From Streptomyces sp. Je 1-79 (GTDB lineage: Bacteria > Actinomycetota > Actinomycetes > Streptomycetales > Streptomycetaceae): a DNA stretch of 64,000 nt. Positions 32,647 through 40,822 of this stretch are shown here, one piece after another. Where the stretch lies: the NCBI RefSeq assembly GCF_025195125.1, contig NZ_JAMGSL010000002.1, positions 186,001 through 250,000 on the forward strand. The letters are read 5' to 3'. Positions within the stretch are counted from its first letter, which is position 1; every line of letters begins with the position of its first letter. The position numbers and the translations under genes were made by a program. The notes below the pieces were generated by a model. The model ran no database searches and had not been told where the DNA came from. It saw only the letters and a program-made list of their open reading frames with translations.

Positions 32647-35600
32647 TTACGGGTTGTTGATGACGAACTGCGATCCGGGCTCGACCAGGATGTTGCCCTC
32701 GGCCGAGTTGGTGATCGTCACGCCCGACAGGGTGGCACTGCCGCGGGCGCCGCCCATGGCGAGGATGCCGGAGCCGTTGTTCGACTTGTCGATCCGGACG
32801 TTGGTGATCTTCACGTCCGGCATCTCGCCGCCACCGGTCTTGAACTGGATGCCGTCGTACGTCGAGTCGACGATGTCGGTGTCCTTGATGGTGACGCCCG
32901 GGATCGGCTGGCCCTGGGCGAACAGGGTGATGGCGCCGAACTCCTGGTCCTCGTTCCAGAACGCGCCGCCCGTGCGGTACAGGGCGTTGTTGGAGATGAG
33001 GGTCTGCCCGGAGAAGGGCAGCGGGTCGTGGTCGGTCGCCAGCATGATGCCGGGGTAGTTCATGGTGTCGGCGATGATGTTGTTCTCGATGGTGTTGCCG
33101 AATCCGCCGTAGATCGCGATGCCGTTGGCCCGCCACGGCAGCTGGATCGTGTTGTTGCGGAAGTGGTTGTTGGATCCGATGTCCACCGACTGGTCCTTGA
33201 CGTACTTGCTGGCCCAGACGGCCAGCGCGTCGTCACCGTTGTTGCGGAAGGACGAGTTGTAGACGGTGGAGTTACGGGTGCCGTTGGCGAAGTTGATGCC
33301 GTCGGCGTAGGTGTTGCGGACCCGCATGCCACTGAACTCGACGCCGTCACCCGGTCCCCACAGCTCGGGAATGTTGGTGTAGTCGCGGCCGGCCCAGACG
33401 CCGACGTTGGCGTGCTCGATCCAGACGTTGCTGATCTTGGTGTTCTTGCCGAAGCGTCCGTTGAGGCCGACGCCGCCCTCTTCCTGGGCGTTGTTGCCAC
33501 GGATCGTGCCCGAGCCGAAGATGGCGATGTCGGAGATCTGCGTGTTGTGGTCGATGTCGAAGCCGAAGTTGCCCTCGTGCGGGTGGTTGATGCCGCCCGC
33601 CTGGTGCGGCGGCGTCAGGGTGTAGAGCTGGGAGTGCCACATGCCCGCGCCGCGGATGGTCACGTCACGGATGCCGACGGTGTTGTAGATCCCGCGGTTC
33701 AGCGGGTCGTCGGTCAGGATCTTCTGCTCCTGGCGCCACTGGCCCGCCGGGATCCACACGCAGGAGATCTCGCCCTTCTGGTCCGCTGTCACAGCACGCT
33801 GGATCGCATCGGTGTCGTCGATTCCGTCGTTGGGCACCGCACCGTAGTTCGTGATCGACACACAACCGGCCGGCTGGGCCGCCGGGGGCGCGACCTGCTC
33901 CAGGTCGATCATGTCGATGATGTAGAAGGAGGCGCTGTCGCCCGCGTCCCGCTGGAGCCGGAACTTGGTTCCGGCGGGGTAGGACTGGGTCAGCAGCGCG
34001 TTGGACTCGTCGAACAGACGGCGGGCGTCGGTTCCCGGGGTGTTGCTGAGCCCCTCCGGGTCGTCGCTGGTGCCGTAGAGCCAGCTGTGCTTGGAGGAGA
34101 GGGTCAGCTTCCGTACGAACTGTCCGTCCGCGTACAGGCTCAGCGTCGCTTCCCGTCCGCCACCGGCGGCGGCGTCGGGGATCGAGTTGCGTACGACGAT
34201 GGAGTTCGCGGCGTTGGTGGAGGTGAACTCCACGAACTCACCGGTGGAGTTCAGCCGGACCGACTTGCGCCCCGAGGACTCGGTGGCGAAGTTGGTGTGA
34301 CCGAAGGTCCGCTTGGCGTCGGCGGTGAGCAGGGTGCCCTGGTAGCGGGCGTCCTCCGCCTCGTACTCCGTGTACGGAACGGCCGCGCCGCGACCCACGA
34401 CGAGCGAACGGCTGAAGACGTTGTTGTTCTCGTTCGTCTCGGCCACGGTCGCGGTGGCGTCGGCCGTCGCGGTGAGGGTGACCCCGCCGCTCGCGGCGGT
34501 CCAGGTGCCGGAGAGCGGCACGGTGACCGTCCCACCGGCGGCGACCGCGGGGGTGGTTCCGTTCAGCGTGGTGGTGCCCGCCGCGAGGCGGGTGACGGTC
34601 CCGGCGGCGACGGCGGTCGTGCCCCGGTTCTGGACCGTGGCGGTGAAGGAGACCTGCGCGCCCACCGCCGGGGAGGACGGGTTCGGAGTGATCGCGGTGA
34701 CCGTGAGGTCGGGGCCGGGGGCCTGTCCGACGACCAGCTTGGAGGAGCCGGTACGGCTGTTGTTGGTGTCGTCCTGCTCGACGACGGTGTTCGCCGGGTC
34801 GACGACGGCGGACACGGTGTAGCTGCCCATCGCCTTCCTGCCGACGGGGATCTTGACGGTCGTGGAGGCGCCGGCGGCGAGCGCTCCGACCTGCGCGGTG
34901 CCCGCCGCGGCGCCTTCGAGGCTCACGTTGACCGACGTCGCCGGCGAGGCGGCGGTGCCGGCGTTGCGGACGGTCGCGCTGACCTCGACGGGGTCCGTCT
35001 CCGAGGGGGAGGAGGGGGTCCACACGAGGTCGGTGACGGTGAGGTCCGGGTTCGGGGCGGCGGTGCCCACCACCTGGAACTCGGCGACCTGAGCACCGGG
35101 GGCACCGTTGTTGCTGAAGAACTTCAGCTGCACGTCGGCATACCGGCCGGTGACCGGGATGGTGATGGTGTTGCCGCCCGAGGACGGGCTGAACCGGTAG
35201 TCGGCGCGGGCCTTGAGGGACGTGAACCCCGTGGCCGACTGCTCACGCCCGAGCACCTCGACGGCCTGTGTCCGCGGACCCCACGCCTGGTCCGGGTTGA
35301 GGCGGATCCTGACCGCCTCGACCTGGGCGTTGGCGCCGAGCTTCGTCGTCAGGGTGGCGGGGAAACCGGCCGACTCCCAGTAGGTGGCGACGTTGTCGTC
35401 GTTGGCGTTGGCGGCCACGTACGACTGGACGACCGAGGAGGCCTCGATCGGCTTGTTGCGTGCCAGGTTCGTCCCGGTGGGCTCCGGCTCGACCGGACCG
35501 CCCCCGTCCTCCTCGCCGAAGATCTCCAGCTCGGACAACTGGGCCGCGTTCCAGCCCGTGTTCGCCGCGACCTGGACCCGGATGAAGCGGGCCGTGGTCG

Positions 35601-36021
35601 CGGTGACGGGGATGCTGACGGTGTTGGCGTTCGCCGGGTCGAAGGTGCGCGCACCCGATCCCGAGAGTGTGGCGAACGAGGCTCCGTCCGTGCTGCCCAG
35701 CACGCTCAGTGTCTGGACACGGGAGCCCCAGGAAGCGGGAAGCTTCAGCGCGACCCGGTCGACTTCGGTGCTCGCGCCCAGGTCGACCTGCACCCACTGC
35801 GGCAGCGCCCCGTTGGGGCCCTCCCAGTAGGACGCCTGGCTTCCGTCCGTCACATTTCCGGCGACGTAGCTGCCGTTCGTGCCGCCGGCCGTCGCGGACC
35901 TGCCCAGGGCGAGATTGGGGCCCTCGGCCGCAAAGGCGGGGGCGGGAAGCATCCCCACACCTATCACGCCCGCCATCACCGAGCCGACGATCACTCGCCG
36001 CCCGTGGTTTCTCAATCGCAT
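32647..36021 (-). CDS. Secreted GH87-like alpha-1,3-glucanase with discoidin and CARDB modules
   Basis: 1124 aa from ATG 36021 (AGAGGA upstream). Signal peptide ending AFAAEG, discoidin-like domains (~30-175, ~185-325), two CARDB-type domains (~325-435, ~440-540), a CBM6/35-like sandwich (~545-715, EYEAEDARYQGT), and a C-terminal beta-helix starting CVSITNYGAVPND (~717). D907 in TYADGINFANG and D930-D931 in RNNGDDALAVW give the GH87 Asp triad spacing. Paralogue of the gene at 28070 minus the FN3 pair and one discoidin domain. Predicted to degrade alpha-1,3-glucan extracellularly, discoidin and CBM6 parts anchoring it to insoluble substrate. Next gene upstream is the MalR-like regulator, separated by a terminator. 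Confidence 0.87.
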   Translation of the reverse strand: MRLRNHGRRVIVGSVMAGVIGVGMLPAPAFAAEGPNLALGRSATAGGTNGSYVAGNVTDGSQASYWEGPNGALPQWVQVDLGASTEVDRVALKLPASWGSRVQTLSVLGSTDGASFATLSGSGARTFDPANANTVSIPVTATTARFIRVQVAANTGWNAAQLSELEIFGEEDGGGPVEPEPTGTNLARNKPIEASSVVQSYVAANANDDNVATYWESAGFPATLTTKLGANAQVEAVRIRLNPDQAWGPRTQAVEVLGREQSATGFTSLKARADYRFSPSSGGNTITIPVTGRYADVQLKFFSNNGAPGAQVAEFQVVGTAAPNPDLTVTDLVWTPSSPSETDPVEVSATVRNAGTAASPATSVNVSLEGAAAGTAQVGALAAGASTTVKIPVGRKAMGSYTVSAVVDPANTVVEQDDTNNSRTGSSKLVVGQAPGPDLTVTAITPNPSSPAVGAQVSFTATVQNRGTTAVAAGTVTRLAAGTTTLNGTTPAVAAGGTVTVPLSGTWTAASGGVTLTATADATATVAETNENNNVFSRSLVVGRGAAVPYTEYEAEDARYQGTLLTADAKRTFGHTNFATESSGRKSVRLNSTGEFVEFTSTNAANSIVVRNSIPDAAAGGGREATLSLYADGQFVRKLTLSSKHSWLYGTSDDPEGLSNTPGTDARRLFDESNALLTQSYPAGTKFRLQRDAGDSASFYIIDMIDLEQVAPPAAQPAGCVSITNYGAVPNDGIDDTDAIQRAVTADQKGEISCVWIPAGQWRQEQKILTDDPLNRGIYNTVGIRDVTIRGAGMWHSQLYTLTPPHQAGGINHPHEGNFGFDIDHNTQISDIAIFGSGTIRGNNAQEEGGVGLNGRFGKNTKISNVWIEHANVGVWAGRDYTNIPELWGPGDGVEFSGMRVRNTYADGINFANGTRNSTVYNSSFRNNGDDALAVWASKYVKDQSVDIGSNNHFRNNTIQLPWRANGIAIYGGFGNTIENNIIADTMNYPGIMLATDHDPLPFSGQTLISNNALYRTGGAFWNEDQEFGAITLFAQGQPIPGVTIKDTDIVDSTYDGIQFKTGGGEMPDVKITNVRIDKSNNGSGILAMGGARGSATLSGVTITNSAEGNILVEPGSQFVINNP

Positions 36022-36430
36022 GAAGAGTCCTCTTGATTCCTCACCCGAGGGCCGACCGGACTCGCCCTGCCGACGGCACGCACAGCGCCGGGGGAAGGAG
36101 GACGGGCTGGGGGGGCGGATACATCGGGTGAACGTCGACAGAGACCTCGCACGACACTTTCCATACCCAAAGAGGGAACATCCGCGCGTCAGCGAGTTTT
36201 TTTGAGCTGTTCAGTCGATCTTTTGCGATGACCAGGTGACAGGTTTCCGTCAGGTCACCACTTTGTCAACGGGGCCGACACAACTGCCTGTTGGAGGCGC
36301 GCGCGTCACGTGAGCGTCTGGGGCGGCCCGCCGCCGCGAGCGCGTCAGGGGCCGCGGTCAGGACGGAGTCGCGTCACGTCCTTCGGCAGGGTGCTCGGGG
36401 CTGCGGCCGGCGTTCGCCCGAGCACACGAA
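36022..36430. other. Promoter region of the GH87-like gene, no gene
   Basis: About 400 bases with no credible CDS. It contains an unusual T7 run near 36196 in otherwise GC-rich DNA, and the inverted repeat GGTGAC (36235-36240) / GTCACC (36254-36259), both plausible promoter/operator elements for the minus-strand GH87-like gene. 36260-36430 shows nothing I can name. Confidence 0.4.
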
Positions 36431-36456
36431 AGGGCCAGACCGTCAGGTCTGGCCCT
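36431..36456 (-). terminator. Hairpin terminator of the MalR-like gene
   Basis: AGGGCCAGACC-gtca-GGTCTGGCCCT, a perfect 11-bp stem with 4-base loop, 65 bases past the regulator's stop codon. It insulates the GH87-like gene from regulator transcription. Confidence 0.88.
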
Positions 36457-36520
36457 CAGCATCGGCCGCGCGGTGTCGCACGCCCCCGCAGAACAGAAGA
36501 CAACTGCGGGCGGGCGCGGG

Positions 36521-37531
36521 TCAGCTGGTGGACGGTGGCGCGGTCGAGCCCCGCACCACGAGCTCTGAATCGAAGAGCAGCTCGCCGGGGTGCGGCTGCG
36601 CCCCCTGGATCTGGGCACACAGAAGATCGACGGCGGCCCGCCCCATCGCCTCGATCGGTTGCCGCACCGTCGACAAGGGCGGGTCGATGCAGTTCATGAA
36701 GGCCGAGTCGTCGAACCCCAGCACGGACACATCGGCGGGGACGGCCAGCCTGCGTCGGCGCGCTGCTCGAATGGCGCCCAGGGCCAGCGGGTCACTCGCG
36801 CAAATGACTCCGGTCACCCCGCGGTCCCACAGCCGCCCCGCGGCCGCCTGGCCGCCCTCGAGCGAGAACATCGAGCGCTCCACGAACTCCTCGGTCAGCA
36901 CCGTGCCCGCCACGGCCGCCGCCGTTCGCGCCGCGGCCAGCTTCCGGCGCGAGGGGATGTGGTCCTCGGGACCGAGGACCAGCCCGATGCGCTCGTGCCC
37001 GAGAGAGGAGAGGTGCCGCCAGGCCTGCTCCACCGCGACGACGTCATCACAGGAGACACACGGGAAATCGAGTTCCTCGATGGGAGCGTTGACCAGGACG
37101 ACGGGGATCTTGCGCTCCGCCAGCTGCCGGTAGTGCTCGTGCGGCGCGTCGGCCTGCGCGAAGAGACCTCCGGCGAAGATCACGCCGGACACCTGCTGCT
37201 GCAGGAGCAGCTCGACGTAGTCGGCCTCCGAAACGCCGCCCTTGGTCTGCGTGCAGAGCACCGGCGTGAGTCCCTGCTGCGCCAGCGCGCCCCCGATGAC
37301 CTCGGCGAAGGCCGGAAAGATGGGGTTCTGCAGCTCCGGCAGGACCAGACCCACCAGCCTGGCCCGCTCCCCCCGCAGCTGCGTGGGCCGCTCGTAGCCG
37401 AGGACGTCCAGCGCGCTGAGCACGGACTGGCGGGTGGTCTCCGACACCCCCGGCTTACCGTTGAGAACTCGGCTGACCGTGGCCTCGCTGACCCCCACCT
37501 TTTTCGCCACCAAAGCAAGTCGTCGCGTCAC
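36521..37531 (-). CDS. LacI-family regulator, MalR-like
   Basis: 336 aa from GTG 37531, chosen because the LacI start VTRRLALVAKKVGVSEATVS aligns there; a GTG at 37570 would add 13 unlike residues. The HTH is followed by hinge GYERPTQLRGERARLVGL and the effector domain (VLCTQTKGGVSEADYVE; GFDDSAFMNCIDPPLSTVRQ). From memory it is very close to MalR of Streptomyces, the maltose/maltodextrin repressor. In this position it more likely controls the alpha-glucan enzymes and the importer of this locus, possibly responding to an alpha-gluco-oligosaccharide. It sits at the upstream border of the GH87-like gene block. Confidence 0.87.
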   Translation of the reverse strand: MTRRLALVAKKVGVSEATVSRVLNGKPGVSETTRQSVLSALDVLGYERPTQLRGERARLVGLVLPELQNPIFPAFAEVIGGALAQQGLTPVLCTQTKGGVSEADYVELLLQQQVSGVIFAGGLFAQADAPHEHYRQLAERKIPVVLVNAPIEELDFPCVSCDDVVAVEQAWRHLSSLGHERIGLVLGPEDHIPSRRKLAAARTAAAVAGTVLTEEFVERSMFSLEGGQAAAGRLWDRGVTGVICASDPLALGAIRAARRRRLAVPADVSVLGFDDSAFMNCIDPPLSTVRQPIEAMGRAAVDLLCAQIQGAQPHPGELLFDSELVVRGSTAPPSTS

Positions 37532-37680
37532 GAACGCAACCCTAGCGCAAGGATAGGCAGGAAGTTGCACGCTTCTTGTCGTCCTTACAGCACGGTGATG
37601 CGCCGCAATGCCGGGATATCCGCCCCCGTCGAGCCACGACGCGGACAGAGCGGGAACGGCTCAGGATCCCCCTCGGCCCG

Positions 37681-37724
37681 AGGTGGTCTCCGGCTCCCAG
37701 GGCGGCAGGGGCCGGGGACCACCT
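37681..37724 (-). terminator. Imperfect hairpin after the truncated dehydrogenase-lectin gene
   Basis: AGGTGGTCTCCGG (37681-37693) pairs with CCGGGGACCACCT (37712-37724) with one mismatch, 34 bases past the stop codon. Confidence 0.55.
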
Positions 37725-37758
37725 CTCCTGTGCCGTGGATCAGCGGGAACTCAGTCGG

Positions 37759-39855
37759 TCAGGGGAGGGTCCACTTCTGGCTCTGCCCGGTATGACAGGT
37801 CCACAGATGCACCCGGGTGCCGTCGCTCCCGGCGCCGCCCTCCACGTCCATGCACTTGCCGGACCGAGGGTTGCGCAGCGTGCCGGCGCCCTGCGGCTCC
37901 CACGTCTGGGCTCCTGAGCCGTTGCAGGTCCACAGCTGGATCTTCGTGCCGTCAGCGCCGCCTCCCCCGGAGACGTCGAGGCACTTGCCGAGCGCGCGTA
38001 CGGTTCCGTCCCCGGGCAGCGCCCACCGCTGGGCGGCGGTGCCGTTGCAGGTCCACAGCTGGATCTGGGTTCCGTCCGCGGTCTGGGAGTTGTCGACGTC
38101 GAGACACTTGCCGGCGATGCCCTTGACCTCCCCGGTCCGGTCGGGAGATCCGCCGGGCAGCTGGTTCAGCGTGTACCAGGCTTCCGTACTCCACAGGGGG
38201 TCACCGCCCTGCGAGCTGAACGGCCGGGGCGAGCGCACGTGCACCACCCGGTCCGCCTTGAGGCCGGGCACCTTCAGGGTCACGGTCCTGCCGTCACCGG
38301 ACAGCGTGGCCGACTGCGCGGTGAGCGTCTCCTCGTCGACCTTCGGGCCGCCGTACTCCGCGGTCGGGACGTAACGCCACTGCTTGATCTTGTACTTCGC
38401 GGCAAGACCGTTCGCCGTGTCCGCCGACAGCGGCTGGGTGTACTCCAGCTCGAAGCCGCCCGTGACGGCGCGCATGGCGCGGATGTCGAAGGCATGACTG
38501 CTGGTGGGTGTCAGCTTCTGCAGGCCGTAGGAGAGCTTGCCCTCCTGGCCCCAGTTGCCGCCCGCTCCCAGTCCGCCGGCGTACAGCGCGCCGTCCGGGC
38601 CGACACTGATCCGGGTCACGCCGGCCTCCAGGCCCTGGGTCAGACGGAAGACGGCACCCTGGTACTCGCCCCCCACCTTCTCCAGGTAGCCGCGCTGGAT
38701 CCCGCCGTAGGTCACGTCACCGAAGAGCATCTGACCCGCGAAGGGGCCCTCCTCCAGCAGCAGCGGGGTGCTCGGGGAGTTGGCGATCTCGTTCTGCGGC
38801 AGCCACAGCACCGGCTTGGTCACCGGCTGCGCGTCGAAGGGCCCGTCCGGGTTGGTGTAGTGGTTGAAGAACCTGTTCTGCTTGATGTGGACGAGCTTGG
38901 GCGAGGGCAGCCAGCCGCCCTGGTTGTCGGTGACGAAGAGATCGCCCCCGGGGCCCCAGCCGATGCCGTTGGGGGTGCGCAGGCCGCCGACGATGGAGGA
39001 GACCGCCCCGGTCGCCTTGTTCACCTTGATGGTGGTGCCGCGGTTCGCCGCCGGCTGCGGGTCGGTCGTCGCGCCGCCGTAGTTGATGGCCACCGACAGG
39101 TTGAGGTAGAAGAAGCCGTCCTGGTGCAGCAGACCGAAGGCGAACTCGTGGAAGTTTCCGCCGAAGGGCCAGGTCGCCACTGTCCGGTACTGGTCGATGA
39201 CCTCGTTTCCGTCGGTGTCGTTCAGCTCCGTCAGCTCGTGCTTCTGGGAGACGTAGAGCTTGCCGTCGACATGCTTGATGCCCATCGACTCCTTGAGACC
39301 TTGCGCGATCTTCTTCGCCGTCACCTTGTTCGGGCCGGTGTCGCCGGTGACGTTGTCGAGGAGGTAGACCTCGCCCGCGGTGTTCTGGCTGCCGCCCCAG
39401 GTGGCCACGGCCAGGCGCCCGTCCGGGAGCCAGTCCATCGCCGAGACCTGTGGCTCGAAGCCGGCCGGGCGCAGGTCGGTGAGGGTGTAGTCCGGGTGGA
39501 CGCCGGTCAGCGGCAGCCCGTCATCTGGAGAGTCGGCACCGCCCTCGCACTGCTTGGCGCCCGGCGCTGTCACCCGTACGACGCCCGCGTCCGTGCTCAG
39601 CGCGGAGTTCGGGACGAGGCTGAAGTCGGAGGCGCCCGGCGGCTTCCAGGCGAGCGTGAGCTGCTGGCCGCCGTCGCGTTCGAAGTGCTCGATCCGCAGC
39701 GAGTGGAGGCCGGCCGACAGTGCCAGCGTGCCGTCCTTCGGCTCTGCCCCGTGCAATCCGTCGTGTTCGATGACGAGTTGGTCGTCGATCCACAGTCGGG
39801 AGCCGTCGTCTACTTGCTCCGGTTGCCGGTCCAGTGCCGCCCGCAGGGCGACCAT
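37759..39855 (-). pseudogene. 5'-truncated PA14 / glucose-sorbosone-dehydrogenase-like propeller / ricin-B-lectin gene
   Basis: The reading frame is intact for about 690 codons but begins in mid-domain. The first recognisable residues, DDGSRLWIDDQLVIEHDG, are the second half of a PA14 domain; its first half and any signal peptide are missing. After it comes a beta-propeller of the PQQ-type sugar dehydrogenase/sorbosone dehydrogenase kind (DWLPDGRLAVATWGG, RISVGPDGALYAGG), a short linker, and a C-terminal ricin-B trefoil with three QxW-type repeats (IQLWTCNGTAAQRWAL). An ATG at 39855 exists but has no Shine-Dalgarno and no secretion signal. The break is near 39815, just before the divergent VOC gene, so a deletion or rearrangement removed the 5' end. 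It may be a dead remnant of a secreted glycan-binding oxidoreductase. Confidence 0.72.
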
Positions 39856-39891
39856 CGGCCCCGGGCGGCGGCGGCTTCTAGGATCTGCGGC

Positions 39892-40629
39892 ATGGCGACA
39901 CGACTCGTGCAGATCAATATGAAGGCCCACGACGACTCCGCGCTCGGCCGGTTCTGGGCGGAGGCACTCGGTTGGGGTGTCGACAGCGAGGGGCCCGGCG
40001 TCACCAACCTCGAACCCGTGGGTTTCGCCTACCCCGACCCCGTGGCCGTCTGCATCGACATCGTCGCCCGCCCGGAAGCCAAAACGGTGAAGAACCGGGT
40101 GCACCTCGATCTGGCCACCACCTCGACCGCCCATCAGGCGGCGTTGGTCGCGCGCTTGAAGGATCTCGGCGCGACGCTCGCCGACGTGGGTCAGGGCGAC
40201 GTCCCCTGGACGGTCATGGCCGACCCGGAGGGCAACGAGTTCTGCGTCCTGGAGCCCCGCCCGATCTACCAGGACACCGGGCCGATCGCCGCGGTGGTGG
40301 TCGACTGCACCGACCCACGAGAGATGGCCCGGTTCTGGGGCCGGGCGATGGACTGGACGCTGCACGAGGTCACCGACGACCACGCGACCATGCGATCCGC
40401 CCAAGGCGTCGGCCCCTACCTGGAGTTCCTCCGCACCCCCGACGCCAAGAGTGTGTGGAACCGCGTCCACCTCGACGTCTGCCCCTACCCCGGTGACGAC
40501 CTGGAAGCAGAAGAGGCCCGACTGCGCGCCCTGGGCGCCACCGACCCCGGTATCGACCGGTCCGCGATCTCCTGGACGGTTCTGGCCGACCCGGAAGGCA
40601 ACGAGTTCTGCCTCCTCACTCCTCGCTGA
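39892..40629 (+). CDS. Two-domain VOC (glyoxalase-like) protein
   Basis: 245 aa made of two VOC modules: 1-120 (INMKAHDDSALGRFWAEALG ... DPEGNEFCVLEPR) and 125-245 (VVDCTDPREMARFWGRAMDW ... DPEGNEFCLLTPR). The repeated RFW...DPEGNEFC pattern is the tandem beta-alpha-beta-beta-beta fold of this superfamily; substrate unknown. The ATG at 39892 was chosen from the start of the first module. A 7-bp hairpin follows the stop. The gene starts about 40-80 bp from the broken end of the neighbouring lectin gene and probably belongs to the chromosomal backbone. Confidence 0.82.
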   Translation: MATRLVQINMKAHDDSALGRFWAEALGWGVDSEGPGVTNLEPVGFAYPDPVAVCIDIVARPEAKTVKNRVHLDLATTSTAHQAALVARLKDLGATLADVGQGDVPWTVMADPEGNEFCVLEPRPIYQDTGPIAAVVVDCTDPREMARFWGRAMDWTLHEVTDDHATMRSAQGVGPYLEFLRTPDAKSVWNRVHLDVCPYPGDDLEAEEARLRALGATDPGIDRSAISWTVLADPEGNEFCLLTPR

Positions 40630-40633
40630 CCTT

Positions 40634-40651
40634 GACCGGCTCCGGCCGGTC
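40634..40651 (+). terminator. Small hairpin after the VOC gene
   Basis: GACCGGC-tccg-GCCGGTC, a perfect 7-bp stem with 4-base loop five bases past the stop codon. Confidence 0.55.
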
Positions 40652-40822
40652 TCGGGTCGGCGGCGAAGTCCGCGTGGGGGACCCTTTTCGGGCCCGGGCC
40701 GTCACCCGGGCCGTCCATGGCATCGAGCCCCAGGCGCACCAGGGTGCTCGGAGCCGTGAAGAATGTGTGTGTCACACCCAACTCCGCGTACAGACAATGG
40801 TGTTGGCGCACACTTGGATCTC

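Noticed and set aside
32245..36036. A 1263-codon open frame on the plus strand opposite the second GH87-like gene
   Set aside because: Same reason; the opposite strand encodes recognisable modules throughout.
39856..40470. Extending the lectin-dehydrogenase frame upstream through the VOC gene
   Set aside because: The extension is antisense to a clear VOC protein and lacks any domain or signal peptide; the gene is better read as truncated.
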